A stretch of DNA of 64,000 bases from Pantoea sp. GD03673 (GTDB taxonomy: Bacteria > Pseudomonadota > Gammaproteobacteria > Enterobacterales > Enterobacteriaceae): positions 425,893-489,892 of the forward strand of contig NZ_JAOCKJ010000003.1 in assembly GCF_029844725.1 (NCBI RefSeq), read 5' to 3'. Positions 1 through 8,351 of this stretch are shown here, in pieces (position 1 is the stretch's first letter; every line of letters begins with the position of its first letter). The position numbers and the translations under genes are program-made. A model generated the notes under the pieces. It was not told the DNA's origin. It saw only the letters and a program-made list of their open reading frames with translations, and searched no databases.

Positions 1-2
1 TT

Positions 3-317
3 GAATTTAATGCCTTATTTAAATTCAGTGACTGGGTACGGGCACATGATAACGATGAGCACTACATGCGCGATCTCACCTTCCGTGAGAAAACGACGAA
101 TTCGCGGTACTACGGTACTTCGGTAGATGCCGGATATTATGTCACGCCAAATGCTAAAGTTTTTGCTGAATTTACCTACAGCAAATATGAAGAAGGCAAA
201 GGCAGCACTCAGATTATTGACAGATTCTCCGGTGAATCAGCATCCATTGGTGGCGATGCGGCTGGTATATCTAATAAAAACTATACCATTACAGCCGGTC
301 TGCAATACCGTTTCTGA
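3..317 (+). CDS. Omptin-family outer-membrane protease, C-terminal part
   Basis: The reading frame is open from the window edge, so the 5' end lies outside. About 104 C-terminal residues are visible. They match the last strands and loops of omptins (OmpT, Pla, PgtE). The catalytic Asp-Glu-His of the omptin active site is visible in the stretch NDEHYMRD (codons at 54-62), equivalent to Asp210/His212 of OmpT. The protein ends in a beta-barrel signature with a terminal Phe (ITAGLQYRF), the usual signal for Bam-mediated insertion. Omptins cleave between dibasic residues and act on host antimicrobial peptides and proteins at the cell surface. Which omptin subtype this is cannot be decided without the missing N-terminal half and its loops. 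A strong hairpin terminator follows. Confidence 0.9.
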   Translation, partial: EFNALFKFSDWVRAHDNDEHYMRDLTFREKTTNSRYYGTSVDAGYYVTPNAKVFAEFTYSKYEEGKGSTQIIDRFSGESASIGGDAAGISNKNYTITAGLQYRF

Positions 318-350
318 TTGGGATCTGCACGTCTGATGATCATTTAAACT

Positions 351-376
351 AAAAGCCCCTATGGGGCTTTTTAATG
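351..376 (+). terminator. Rho-independent terminator after the omptin gene
   Basis: The stem is AAAAGCCCC and GGGGCTTTT around a TAT loop. It lies 33 bases after the omptin stop codon and continues into a T-rich tail. Confidence 0.85.
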
Positions 377-582
377 GTTTATTTATAAAGATTGTTATGT
401 GATGCTTTCTATAAATACATGATTAAATCAATGCATTACCGATTGTCGGCAATTACTGCAGTTCAGTAAACTCGCGGATTTTTTTATTAATTTTGATTCT
501 TAGCAAGTCGATAAACATCTGCAAATGTCATTCCCGCTTGCTGATAGCGTCCAGCATAACGCATCTTAGGAAGAGAAAATAA

Positions 583-1146
583 ATGCCTGTCATCCCAAAC
601 ATCATGAGAATTTCTGCGTTTTTCCTCGTTATTTTCCTCACTGGCTGTTCCACGCTTTTGCCCCTTAATTACACAGATTACGAAGGTAAAGATGCAGCGA
701 CTGTTGTGGCCATCAATCCTCAGGGATTTGTGGGGACATTTTATCTTTCAGTCTATGAGAAGAAAGGCACCTGCTATGACAGGATTGATCGTTATCAGCT
801 GGCGTCAAATCTTATCCCCTCAGCAGGGCGCGTTATGACAGCAAAGGTAAAGCCGGGCAGGCTCATGGCTTTTCAGCAGCTCAACACGATAGAGAGCGAT
901 TACGACCAGTACGGAAAAAAAACGCGATTCTCGCAAAGCTATTTGCTCTCACAGTGGGTTCCGTTTATCCCGCAACCGGGTAAGCGCTATTTTCTTGATG
1001 CCAAATATGGTGCGCGGGAGATTTCGGCTGATTATGCCATTACAGTTCATTCCGACCCTGCAAGAATTGCCTCGACGTTTAAAACGCCTCCCCGGAATAA
1101 CTGGGATGCCAGAAATCGTTGTCAGCATCTTATTGGCGGCAGCTGA
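583..1146 (+). CDS. Putative small lipoprotein, family unknown
   Basis: A 187-residue protein of no recognised family. The N-terminus has a hydrophobic stretch ending in the lipobox LTGC (Cys22), so it is probably a lipid-anchored envelope protein. An alternative start at the second Met (604) would give a shorter, more typical lipoprotein signal. A purine-rich AGGAAGAG lies about 7 bases before the 583 start and supports it. The mature part has three further cysteines, one each in the first and second halves of the domain and one near the C-terminus, and many aromatic residues. No neighbour suggests a role: the omptin gene upstream is separated by its own terminator, and a 585-base gap follows. 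Confidence 0.7.
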   Translation: MPVIPNIMRISAFFLVIFLTGCSTLLPLNYTDYEGKDAATVVAINPQGFVGTFYLSVYEKKGTCYDRIDRYQLASNLIPSAGRVMTAKVKPGRLMAFQQLNTIESDYDQYGKKTRFSQSYLLSQWVPFIPQPGKRYFLDAKYGAREISADYAITVHSDPARIASTFKTPPRNNWDARNRCQHLIGGS

Positions 1147-1731
1147 TTACAATTCAGCACGCCTGAAATGCGGTACAGAAAACGGCCGTTTTACTGCCCT
1201 AAGTGGCGCTATCAGCTGAACCGCCTTCTCACACCGTCTGGTTCAGTCCGGCCACTGACGGATGATGCCGCAGACGTTCATGAGTCTGAATGGCGTCGCG
1301 TTGTCTGCAATAACACCTGCTGATTGCGGCGCTGAGCTAAGTCCGGTCAGAGAATAACAGCAGGCTTTGATCTGGGACTCCCCGGCGAGTGTTAAAGACC
1401 GTCAGGGCTGAACGCCTGTGAAAAATTAATGAGTCGGTCGCTTCAGCCCTGTAAACGACACAGGGTTGCGTTATTTATGAAATAATACCATAAAACAGTA
1501 GTTTGCATTCGCTGTATTGTGAATTATAAAGCGATTTATTTTCCTCTCCGCCTCAGATAACGCTGACTTTTTCCCGACATCTCTGCCAGACCGCCAAAAA
1601 GCTGCTAAACCTTAAGACAGCAATACGCGTGTAAAGATTAGGGTTATCACGATTTTCCCCGATTTAACTCCCGTCAGAATTCAACCTATAAAAAATTACA
1701 TCTTTTAGCCCCCAACAATGGGAAGCAGACA
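1147..1731. other. Intergenic region upstream of the molybdoenzyme operon
   Basis: About 585 bases with no convincing gene on either strand. It should contain the promoter and leader of the molybdoenzyme operon; the best sigma-70-like match is listed separately. No repeat or RNA gene was recognised. Confidence 0.5.
1503..1530 (+). promoter_or_regulatory. Possible sigma-70 promoter for the molybdoenzyme operon
   Basis: TTGCAT, a 16-base spacer and TATAAA, about 200 bases before the first gene. It matches the consensus reasonably but was chosen by eye in an AT-rich region, so it is only a candidate. Confidence 0.3.
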
Positions 1732-2220
1732 ATGTCGGAAAAAATATCGCTAACAATGCAGGTCAATGGTCAGTCGCAGCAGATGCATGTTGATCCACGC
1801 GTCACCCTGCTTGACGCGCTGCGCGAGCATCTTAACCTGACCGGGACCAAAAAAGGGTGCGACCAGGGGCAATGCGGTGCCTGTACCGTGCTGATTAATG
1901 GTCAGCGGGTGCTGAGCTGCCTGACGCTGGCGGCTCAGGCAGATGGCGCTGACGTCACCAGTATTGAAGGGCTGGCTACCGCCGAAGGTGAGCTGCATCC
2001 GGTGCAGCGCTGCTTTATGGAGAATGATGCCTTTCAGTGTGGCTACTGCACACCGGGTCAGATTATGTCTGCTGTTGCCTGCATTAAAGAAGGTCATGCC
2101 GGTTCCGACGATGAGATTCGGGAATACATGAGCGGCAATCTTTGCCGTTGCGGCGCTTATCCGCACATCGTCGATGCGATAAAACAGGCCGCTGCTGAGA
2201 TGGCGAAGGAGTCCGCATGA
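1732..2220 (+). CDS. 2Fe-2S subunit of a xanthine dehydrogenase-family aldehyde oxidoreductase (PaoA-like)
   Basis: A 162-residue electron-transfer subunit carrying two 2Fe-2S clusters. The plant-type cluster ligands are Cys43, Cys48, Cys51 and Cys63. The second cluster ligands are Cys103, Cys106, Cys138 and Cys140, in the typical CGYC...CRC pattern. It passes electrons from the molybdenum subunit to the FAD subunit. Unlike E. coli PaoA, which has a Tat signal and is about 229 residues, this protein starts directly at the ferredoxin fold. The complex therefore looks cytoplasmic, unless an upstream non-ATG start was missed. The stop overlaps the next start (ATGA), so translation is coupled. 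The family is certain; the substrate is not. Confidence 0.9.
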   Translation: MSEKISLTMQVNGQSQQMHVDPRVTLLDALREHLNLTGTKKGCDQGQCGACTVLINGQRVLSCLTLAAQADGADVTSIEGLATAEGELHPVQRCFMENDAFQCGYCTPGQIMSAVACIKEGHAGSDDEIREYMSGNLCRCGAYPHIVDAIKQAAAEMAKESA

Positions 2221-3209
2221 ATGAATTCAGCTGGAAAGTCGCCCGGTCGCCTGAAGAGGCTGCCACACTGAAACAGCAGTCGGGCAGCCAGTTACTGGCG
2301 GGCGGCACGACGCAGCTCGATTTGATGAAATGCGGCGTCTTCACGCCGCCGCAGTTAATCGGCATCAGCGGCTTAACGACGCTTCAACATCTGCAGTTTG
2401 ACGACGAGAAAATAACGGCCGGTGCGCTGGTGACAATGAGTCAGCTGGCTGATCATCCCGCCTGTCAGCAGAACGCACCTGCTATCTATGGCAGCCTGTG
2501 GCAGGCCGCCTCGCCGCACATTCGTAACATGGCTACGCTGGGCGGGAATTTACGTCAGCGCACCCGCTGTGCCTATTACCGTGACCCGGCTACGTTCTCT
2601 GCCTGCAACAAACGTAATCCCGGTTCCGGCTGCGCTGCACTGGATGGCGTCAACAGCAGTCATGCGATTCTGGGTGCCAGCGATAGCTGCATTGCGGTCT
2701 ATCCCGGCGATCTGGCCGTGGCGCTGGTGGCGTTTGACGCCATCGTTGTTCTGCAGAATCAGCAGGGCGAAATTCGTCGCCTGCCAATTGACGACTTCTT
2801 TCTGCTGCCGGGCGATACCCCTGACCGTGAGCATGACCTGCGCGATGACGAAATCATTGTGGCCATTGACGTGCCGCAAACGGATTCACTCCGACACTCG
2901 CACTACCTTAAAGTCCGGGACCGCAGCTCTTATGAGTTTGCGGCAGCCAGCGCGGCCGCAGGCTTCACGCTTGAAAACGGCCTGATGCGTGATGTCCATA
3001 TCGCCCTGGGCGGCGTTGCGACCAAACCCTGGCGCGTCAGATCGGTGGAGCAGGCACTGGAAGGGCAGCCGTTTAATGAAGAGACGGTGTTCCAGGCCGC
3101 CGAACGGATTACGCAGGAAACGCAGGCGCTGACCCACAACGTTTACAAAGTAAAACTGGCACCGCGTGTAATTGCCCGCGCGCTGATGTCAGCAGGAGAA
3201 ACCGCATGA
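2217..3209 (+). CDS. FAD-binding subunit of the molybdo-flavoprotein (PaoB-like)
   Basis: A 330-residue FAD-binding PCMH-type subunit. The FAD loops are visible as LLAGGTT near residue 30 and NMATLGGNL near residue 107. Four cysteines (118, 130, 139, 158) lie in an insertion (TRC...SAC...GSGC...DSC) like the one that holds an extra 4Fe-4S cluster in E. coli PaoB. This argues for the PaoABC type rather than classical xanthine dehydrogenase. It accepts electrons from the 2Fe-2S subunit and passes them to an acceptor. It overlaps both neighbours by four bases (ATGA), so the three subunits are made in concert. Confidence 0.9.
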   Translation: MNEFSWKVARSPEEAATLKQQSGSQLLAGGTTQLDLMKCGVFTPPQLIGISGLTTLQHLQFDDEKITAGALVTMSQLADHPACQQNAPAIYGSLWQAASPHIRNMATLGGNLRQRTRCAYYRDPATFSACNKRNPGSGCAALDGVNSSHAILGASDSCIAVYPGDLAVALVAFDAIVVLQNQQGEIRRLPIDDFFLLPGDTPDREHDLRDDEIIVAIDVPQTDSLRHSHYLKVRDRSSYEFAAASAAAGFTLENGLMRDVHIALGGVATKPWRVRSVEQALEGQPFNEETVFQAAERITQETQALTHNVYKVKLAPRVIARALMSAGETA

Positions 3210-5578
3210 GTGATGTAAACGAGGATGTCCTGAAGACAACGGCGGCAACGTCAGCGACAGGCAGCCCGGATCTGGAGATGCCGCGAGCCAGTGCCAGTGA
3301 TACGGCCACGGCTGAACCTGAAACCACGAAGACGATTGAGGGGCTGGGTGCCGCCCGCTCGCGGGGTGATGGCAAAGTCAAAGTCACCGGTGAAGCACGT
3401 TATGCGGTTGAACATCAGCCGGAAAATCCCCTCTATGGCGTGGTGATTCAGTCTACCATTGCCAGCGGCCGTATCAGCCACATGTCAACGGAAAAAGCGC
3501 AGCAGGCCTCCGGGGTGCTGGCGATCTATACCCATCTGAACCCGCTGAAAATCAACAAACCCACTGCGATTGCCGATGGCGGCGCAGCGCAGTCAACCTA
3601 CACCCCGATTCAGGATGATGTGATTATTCATAACGGGCAGAACATCGGTCTGGTGGTGGCAGAAACCTTTGAGCAGGCAACGTATGCCGCTTCGCTGGTG
3701 GAGATCGGGTATGAAACCTCACCCGCGCTGATTTTCGCCACCGACGAGGGCGTCGAGCCGAAGCCGGTTTCAAAGCAGGATATCGACATGGGTGATGCGC
3801 AGGCCGCAATGCAGCAGGCCGAGGTGCGTCTGAGTCAGCGCTACACCACACCGCGTGAATACAACATGCCGATGGAGCCGCACGCCTGTGTGGCGTCGTG
3901 GCAGGATGGACGGATTACCGTCTGGGAGCCGAGCCAGTGGGTAGCAGGCGCGCAGGTGGAAATTGCCGAGTGGATGGGCATTGAGGTGGAAGATGTGCGC
4001 ATCATCTCGCCCTATGTCGGCGGCGGATTTGGCTCAAAGCCGGTGCCTTACACCCACGTTGCGCTGGCAAGCGTGGCGTCACGCGCACTGAAGCGCCCGA
4101 TAAAAGTGTCACTGACCCGTCCGCAGACCTTTACCGGACTCGGCGGACGTCCGGCTACCTCGCAGCAACTGGAGCTGGGGGCATCGCGTGACGGCAAAAT
4201 TCAGGCGATTATCCAGCGCAGCTTCAGTGAAACCTCACTCATTGATGTCTTTGCCGAGAACTGCAGCAAAGTGACCGCCCGCATGTATGCGGTAGGCAAT
4301 GTCTCAGCTCAACACCAGGTCAGACCGATCAATACCGTGACCCCAGGCTGGATGCGTGCGCCAGGTGAAAACCCCAGCGCCTTTGGGCTGGAAGTGGCGA
4401 TGGATGAGATGGCCTATGCCCTGAACATCGATCCGCTGGAGCTGCGTCTGCGCAACTGGGCCGATAAAGACTATCAGCTCGATCTGCCGTGGAGTTCACG
4501 ACGTCTTAAAGAGGCGTATCAGAAGGGCGCAGAGGCCTTTGGCTGGGACAAGCGCATCATGACGCCGCGTTCAATGCGTGAAGGGCGCGAACTGATAGGC
4601 TGGGGCATGGCTTCCGGCACCTATCCGGTTAACAGGTTGCCCGCAGAGGCGAAGATCATCCTGACGCCGCAGGGCAACTTCGTGGTGCAGTGCGCCGGGG
4701 CAGATATCGGCACCGGAACCTACACCATTCTGGCGCAGACCGCGGCCGATATTCTGGGGGTTGCGTCCACCACCATTGAGGTGCAGCTGGGTGACACTGA
4801 GCTGCCGCGCTCTGGTGTGGCAGGGGGATCGCAGCTGGCGGGTAACGTGACCGCAGCGGTGAACGACACGGCCAAAAGAATGCGTGACCATCTGCTGAAG
4901 CTGGCCAGCGAGCTGCCCCGGTCGCCACTGAACGGCACCCCTGCGTCTCAGCTCACGCTGAAAGGCGACGGTGTACAGCATCATCAGCATAGCGATCGGG
5001 CGGTCTCATTCCTGCAGCTGGCGACGCTGGCCCCGGCTGAGAGTCTTACCATCACCGGCGGGACGTTCCCGGAAGATATGTCACAAAGCGAGCGTGACAG
5101 GATGGTGCGCAACCTTAATGACATGAGCCGTCCTGAAAAATTCTCTGCCCACAGCTGGAGTGCGCAGTTTGTTGAAGTCCGGGTCGATGAAGATTTCGGC
5201 ACCATCCGGGTTAAACGGATGGTGGCGGCGCTCGACAGCGGTCGGCTTTACAACCCTAAACTGGCGCGCAGCCAGTGGATTGGCGGCATGATCATGGGCG
5301 TTGGTCAGGCACTGATGGAAGAGGGGATTGTCGATCCACGCAATGGCCGGGTGATAAACAACAATCTGGCGGACTATCTGGTGCCGGTTAACGGCGACAT
5401 CCCGAGCATTACCACCATCAACGTGGGCGAGCCCGATTTTGAGGCGACCACGATGGGCGGTAAAGCGGTTGGTGAGCTGGGTATCGTCGGCGTTGCAGCG
5501 GCCATCAGTAATGCGGTGTTCCATGCCACCGGCAAGCGCGTACGCGATCTGCCCATTACCCTCGACAAGCTTATCTGA
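3206..5578 (+). CDS. Molybdenum-binding catalytic subunit (PaoC-like aldehyde oxidoreductase)
   Basis: A 790-residue catalytic subunit of the xanthine oxidase family. It holds the aldehyde oxidase a/b hammerhead domain (about residues 60-170) and the two-part molybdopterin-binding domain. The glycine-rich GGGFGSK motif and the C-terminal GGKAVGELGI, with the expected catalytic Glu757, are both present. Resemblance to E. coli PaoC suggests oxidation of aromatic aldehydes with a molybdopterin cytosine dinucleotide cofactor; this is inference. The first 45 or so residues are rich in Ala, Ser, Thr and acidic residues, with no recognisable domain, making the protein longer than PaoC (about 732). 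Both cofactor-maturation genes follow immediately. Confidence 0.9.
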   Translation: MSDVNEDVLKTTAATSATGSPDLEMPRASASDTATAEPETTKTIEGLGAARSRGDGKVKVTGEARYAVEHQPENPLYGVVIQSTIASGRISHMSTEKAQQASGVLAIYTHLNPLKINKPTAIADGGAAQSTYTPIQDDVIIHNGQNIGLVVAETFEQATYAASLVEIGYETSPALIFATDEGVEPKPVSKQDIDMGDAQAAMQQAEVRLSQRYTTPREYNMPMEPHACVASWQDGRITVWEPSQWVAGAQVEIAEWMGIEVEDVRIISPYVGGGFGSKPVPYTHVALASVASRALKRPIKVSLTRPQTFTGLGGRPATSQQLELGASRDGKIQAIIQRSFSETSLIDVFAENCSKVTARMYAVGNVSAQHQVRPINTVTPGWMRAPGENPSAFGLEVAMDEMAYALNIDPLELRLRNWADKDYQLDLPWSSRRLKEAYQKGAEAFGWDKRIMTPRSMREGRELIGWGMASGTYPVNRLPAEAKIILTPQGNFVVQCAGADIGTGTYTILAQTAADILGVASTTIEVQLGDTELPRSGVAGGSQLAGNVTAAVNDTAKRMRDHLLKLASELPRSPLNGTPASQLTLKGDGVQHHQHSDRAVSFLQLATLAPAESLTITGGTFPEDMSQSERDRMVRNLNDMSRPEKFSAHSWSAQFVEVRVDEDFGTIRVKRMVAALDSGRLYNPKLARSQWIGGMIMGVGQALMEEGIVDPRNGRVINNNLADYLVPVNGDIPSITTINVGEPDFEATTMGGKAVGELGIVGVAAAISNAVFHATGKRVRDLPITLDKLI

Positions 5579-5673
5579 GCCTGTTTATGACCTGCTGACA
5601 GCAGGCCTGACAGGGGGTGTGCGGGCGCGGGTCTGATCCTGCGCCCGTTTTTCACGCTGAGCGGAGAACAAAA

Positions 5674-6240
5674 GTGAAGATAGCGCTGATTGTGCTGGCC
5701 GCCGGGCTGAGTCACCGTTTTCGCCAGCAGGCGGGTGAGCATAAGCTGCTCGCTGATCTGGATGGCAAACCGGTGCTGCAACGCACGCTGGAGCAGGCGG
5801 CGGCCAGCGCGCTTGACCTGTTCGTGGTGACGCGTCCCGACGCACTGGCCATCCGGCAGCTTTGCGCGCAGGCCAGGTTAGTCCTGTGCGACAGCGGCGG
5901 GCTGGGCGAGTCTATCGCGGCCGGGGTTAACGCCAGCCGCGACTATGACGGCTGGCTGATTGCGCTGGGTGATATGCCATTTGTGGCACCTGAAAGTTAT
6001 CGCGCCGTCAGCGCTGCGCTGGTGGATGCGCCGATTGTCAGGCCCGCCATTGAGGGCAGACCGGGCCATCCGGTCGGGTTTCAGAAGCGCTATTTTCCGG
6101 TGCTGAGCACATTACAGGGTGATGCCGGGCCTCAGGCGATCGTGACATCTCAGGCCGTCAGGCTGCCGCTTCACGATCGCGGCTGCCTGTGTGATATCGA
6201 TTTCCCTGCCGATCTGCAGCTGATAAAGGAATTTTCATGA
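5674..6240 (+). CDS. MocA-like molybdenum cofactor cytidylyltransferase
   Basis: A nucleotidyltransferase of about 188 residues that probably attaches CMP to molybdopterin to make the cytosine-dinucleotide cofactor used by PaoABC-type enzymes. The N-terminal motif LAAGLSHRF is the nucleotide-binding loop of this family, and GDMPFV is the metal-binding part. The start is taken as GTG at 5674, preceded by GCGGAGAA. The frame is open further upstream to an ATG-like start at 5617, but those residues do not look like the family. The stop overlaps the next start by four bases. Its place directly after the molybdenum subunit supports a dedicated cofactor role. Confidence 0.85.
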   Translation: MKIALIVLAAGLSHRFRQQAGEHKLLADLDGKPVLQRTLEQAAASALDLFVVTRPDALAIRQLCAQARLVLCDSGGLGESIAAGVNASRDYDGWLIALGDMPFVAPESYRAVSAALVDAPIVRPAIEGRPGHPVGFQKRYFPVLSTLQGDAGPQAIVTSQAVRLPLHDRGCLCDIDFPADLQLIKEFS

Positions 6241-7220
6241 TAACGCTGGATCAACGCGTCATTAATGCGGCACTGAGCAGTTGTCAGGCGGGTCAGCAGG
6301 TCTGGCTCTGCACGGTGTTGCGCACCTACGGCTCCTCACCGCGGGCACCCGGCACGCTGATGACGGCGAACGAAACCGGGGCGTACTGTGGCTCGCTGTC
6401 GGGCGGCTGCATTGAAGAGGATTTTCTGGCGCAGCTGGCGGCGGGAGCCTGGCGCGCCAGCAGTCAGCGGGTACGCTACGGCGAGGGCGGGATGCGGCCT
6501 GACGTCAGCCTGCCGTGCGGCGGCAGTCTGGAGATTGTCATTGAGTTTCTGCCGCCCGACGACGCCACGCTGGCGCTGCTGACGGCGATGCAGCGCGCAC
6601 TGAGCGGGCAACAGCCGCTGGTAAAAATGATAAAGCCGGGCGAGCGTGCGCAGTGGGAAACCCTCGCCGCCGACAGGCAGTTGCCCGCGCTGGATGCCCG
6701 TGAAGAGCAGATGTTACTGCCGGTGGGTGCGATTCCGGAACTGCTGATCGCAGGCTACTCCAGCGTGGCGCATGAGTGCATCCGGTTCGGGCAGATGCTG
6801 GGGTTTCACGTGCGGGTCTGTGAGCACCGTCCGGCGATGATGACGGAGCTGGAGCGCCATTTCAGCGACGCGGATAACGTGACGCTGGTGTCACAGCATC
6901 CGGCGCGCTGGCTGGAGCTGAACGGGGCACACGCTGCGGTGGCGATTGTGGCACTGACTCACGATCCCCGCATTGACGATTTGACGATGATGGAGGCCAT
7001 CGCCACCCCCGCGTTCTACATCGGCATCATGGGCTCGGTGAAAAACAGCGAAAAACGACGGGCGCGACTGCAGCAGATTGCCGGAATGGATCAGGCCGAG
7101 CTGGACCGCATCCATGCGCCCATCGGCCTGCCCATCGGCAGCAAAACCCCGGCGGAGATCGCGCTGTCGGTTATGGCCGATATCGTCCGGGTGAAAAACC
7201 GTGGACGGTCAGCCGCCTGA
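6237..7220 (+). CDS. XdhC/CoxI-family molybdoenzyme maturation factor (PaoD-like)
   Basis: A 327-residue protein with the two conserved XdhC/CoxI parts. The N-terminal half has the SPRAPGTLM and SGGCIE motifs. The C-terminal Rossmann-like half has GYSSVAHECI and the signature GIMGSVKNSEKR. Family members bind the finished molybdenum cofactor, help its sulfuration and insert it into the partner enzyme. It is the last gene of the coupled five-gene operon. Its last 12 bases overlap the 3' end of the convergent binding-protein gene, so the two operons meet tail to tail without a visible terminator between them. Confidence 0.88.
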   Translation: MITLDQRVINAALSSCQAGQQVWLCTVLRTYGSSPRAPGTLMTANETGAYCGSLSGGCIEEDFLAQLAAGAWRASSQRVRYGEGGMRPDVSLPCGGSLEIVIEFLPPDDATLALLTAMQRALSGQQPLVKMIKPGERAQWETLAADRQLPALDAREEQMLLPVGAIPELLIAGYSSVAHECIRFGQMLGFHVRVCEHRPAMMTELERHFSDADNVTLVSQHPARWLELNGAHAAVAIVALTHDPRIDDLTMMEAIATPAFYIGIMGSVKNSEKRRARLQQIAGMDQAELDRIHAPIGLPIGSKTPAEIALSVMADIVRVKNRGRSAA

Positions 7221-8351
7221 TCCCGGCGTTTTCTCGGGTGCCAGCCGGTAGAGGTAGCTGCCCGAATAAGGGACTGGCAGGAAATCACGGAACAGCTGCC
7301 GCAATGTTTCTTCAGGATCAACGTCGCGGAACAGCTGCGGATAGAGCGTAGTGGCAAAGAACTCTGTCGCCACCACGTGCCACGGGCTGAGGTAAAAATT
7401 GTGCCAGATGGCCCCGGCATGGCCCGCCCGCAGGGCGGTCAGCTGTTTCAGCGCGTTCTGCTGACCGGTCAGCACCAGCAGGCTCTGCCGGGTCTGGGCC
7501 GGTGTCACGGCGGGGCCGAGCTTCAGCGCACCCACTTCATCGGCGCTGCCGGTGCCGGTCGCAAAATAGTATTCCGGCTGGGCAGCAATCACGCTCTCCT
7601 CACTCAGCCTGCCGAAGACGCCTTTGATCTGCTGGCTGGCAATATTATTGCCACCGGCAAACTTCAGCAGCTCACCCAGATTGCCGTTCACCGAGGTGAC
7701 GCAGCATTCACTGCGCCGTCCAAGATGCAGTTGCAGCAGTACGGAGGGTTTCGGGCCGTGATAATTCGCCAGTCGATCCGCAATCCGCTGCATGTGGCTG
7801 CGGTAAAACTGAGTAAACTCAGCAGCCCGCTGCGGCTGATTCAGTACCTCACCCAGCAGGGCGATGCTGCGTTCAGTATTTTTCAGCAGCTCCACCCGCA
7901 GATCGATCTTCACCACCGGAATGTGCGCCGCGCTGAGCATCTTCTCCAGCACCGCGCCGTTTTCACTGCCGCGTGCCAGCTGGGGCAGGATCACCACATC
8001 AGGATGAAGTGCGATCACCTGTTCGGGATTCATGTCATTGACGCCATCCAGTCCCAATACCGGAATGGTGTCCATCTGCGGAAACTGACGGGCAAAAATC
8101 TGCCAGGTCTGGGGATCATACTTTTTCAGATCCTGCGGCCAGCCAGCAATATGCTGCAACGGATTGCCGGGCGTCAGCAGCGCGACGCTGTAGAGCATCC
8201 GGCTTTCACCGAGCACAATGCGTTGCGGGTGGTCGGGGATCGTGACCTGACGACCGGTGATGTCAGTCAGCGTGCGTGCCTCTGTGGCGGCGCTGGCCAG
8301 CATCACGGTAAGCGTCAGCAGCGCAGCACGTAGCGCATTAAAATTCCACAC
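7209..8351 (-). CDS. Periplasmic iron-siderophore-type binding protein (FecB/BtuF-like)
   Basis: A 380-residue protein with an N-terminal signal peptide, apparently cleaved after AATEARA-like residues near position 25. It carries the helical-backbone metal receptor fold: the opening TLTDITGRQVTIPDHPQRIV is typical of class III iron, haem and cobalamin binding proteins. Its start overlaps the 3' end of the receptor gene by 14 bases, so the two are almost surely co-transcribed. It probably receives a ferric siderophore from that receptor. No ABC permease or ATPase gene lies next to it, so the partner inner-membrane transporter must be elsewhere. The cargo is not predictable from sequence. Confidence 0.82.
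   Translation of the reverse strand: MWNFNALRAALLTLTVMLASAATEARTLTDITGRQVTIPDHPQRIVLGESRMLYSVALLTPGNPLQHIAGWPQDLKKYDPQTWQIFARQFPQMDTIPVLGLDGVNDMNPEQVIALHPDVVILPQLARGSENGAVLEKMLSAAHIPVVKIDLRVELLKNTERSIALLGEVLNQPQRAAEFTQFYRSHMQRIADRLANYHGPKPSVLLQLHLGRRSECCVTSVNGNLGELLKFAGGNNIASQQIKGVFGRLSEESVIAAQPEYYFATGTGSADEVGALKLGPAVTPAQTRQSLLVLTGQQNALKQLTALRAGHAGAIWHNFYLSPWHVVATEFFATTLYPQLFRDVDPEETLRQLFRDFLPVPYSGSYLYRLAPEKTPGSGG

Noticed and set aside
7377..8333. A 318-codon open frame on the plus strand opposite the binding-protein gene
   Set aside because: It is an antisense shadow. The minus-strand frame encodes a clear signal peptide and binding-protein fold, while the plus frame has no recognisable motif.
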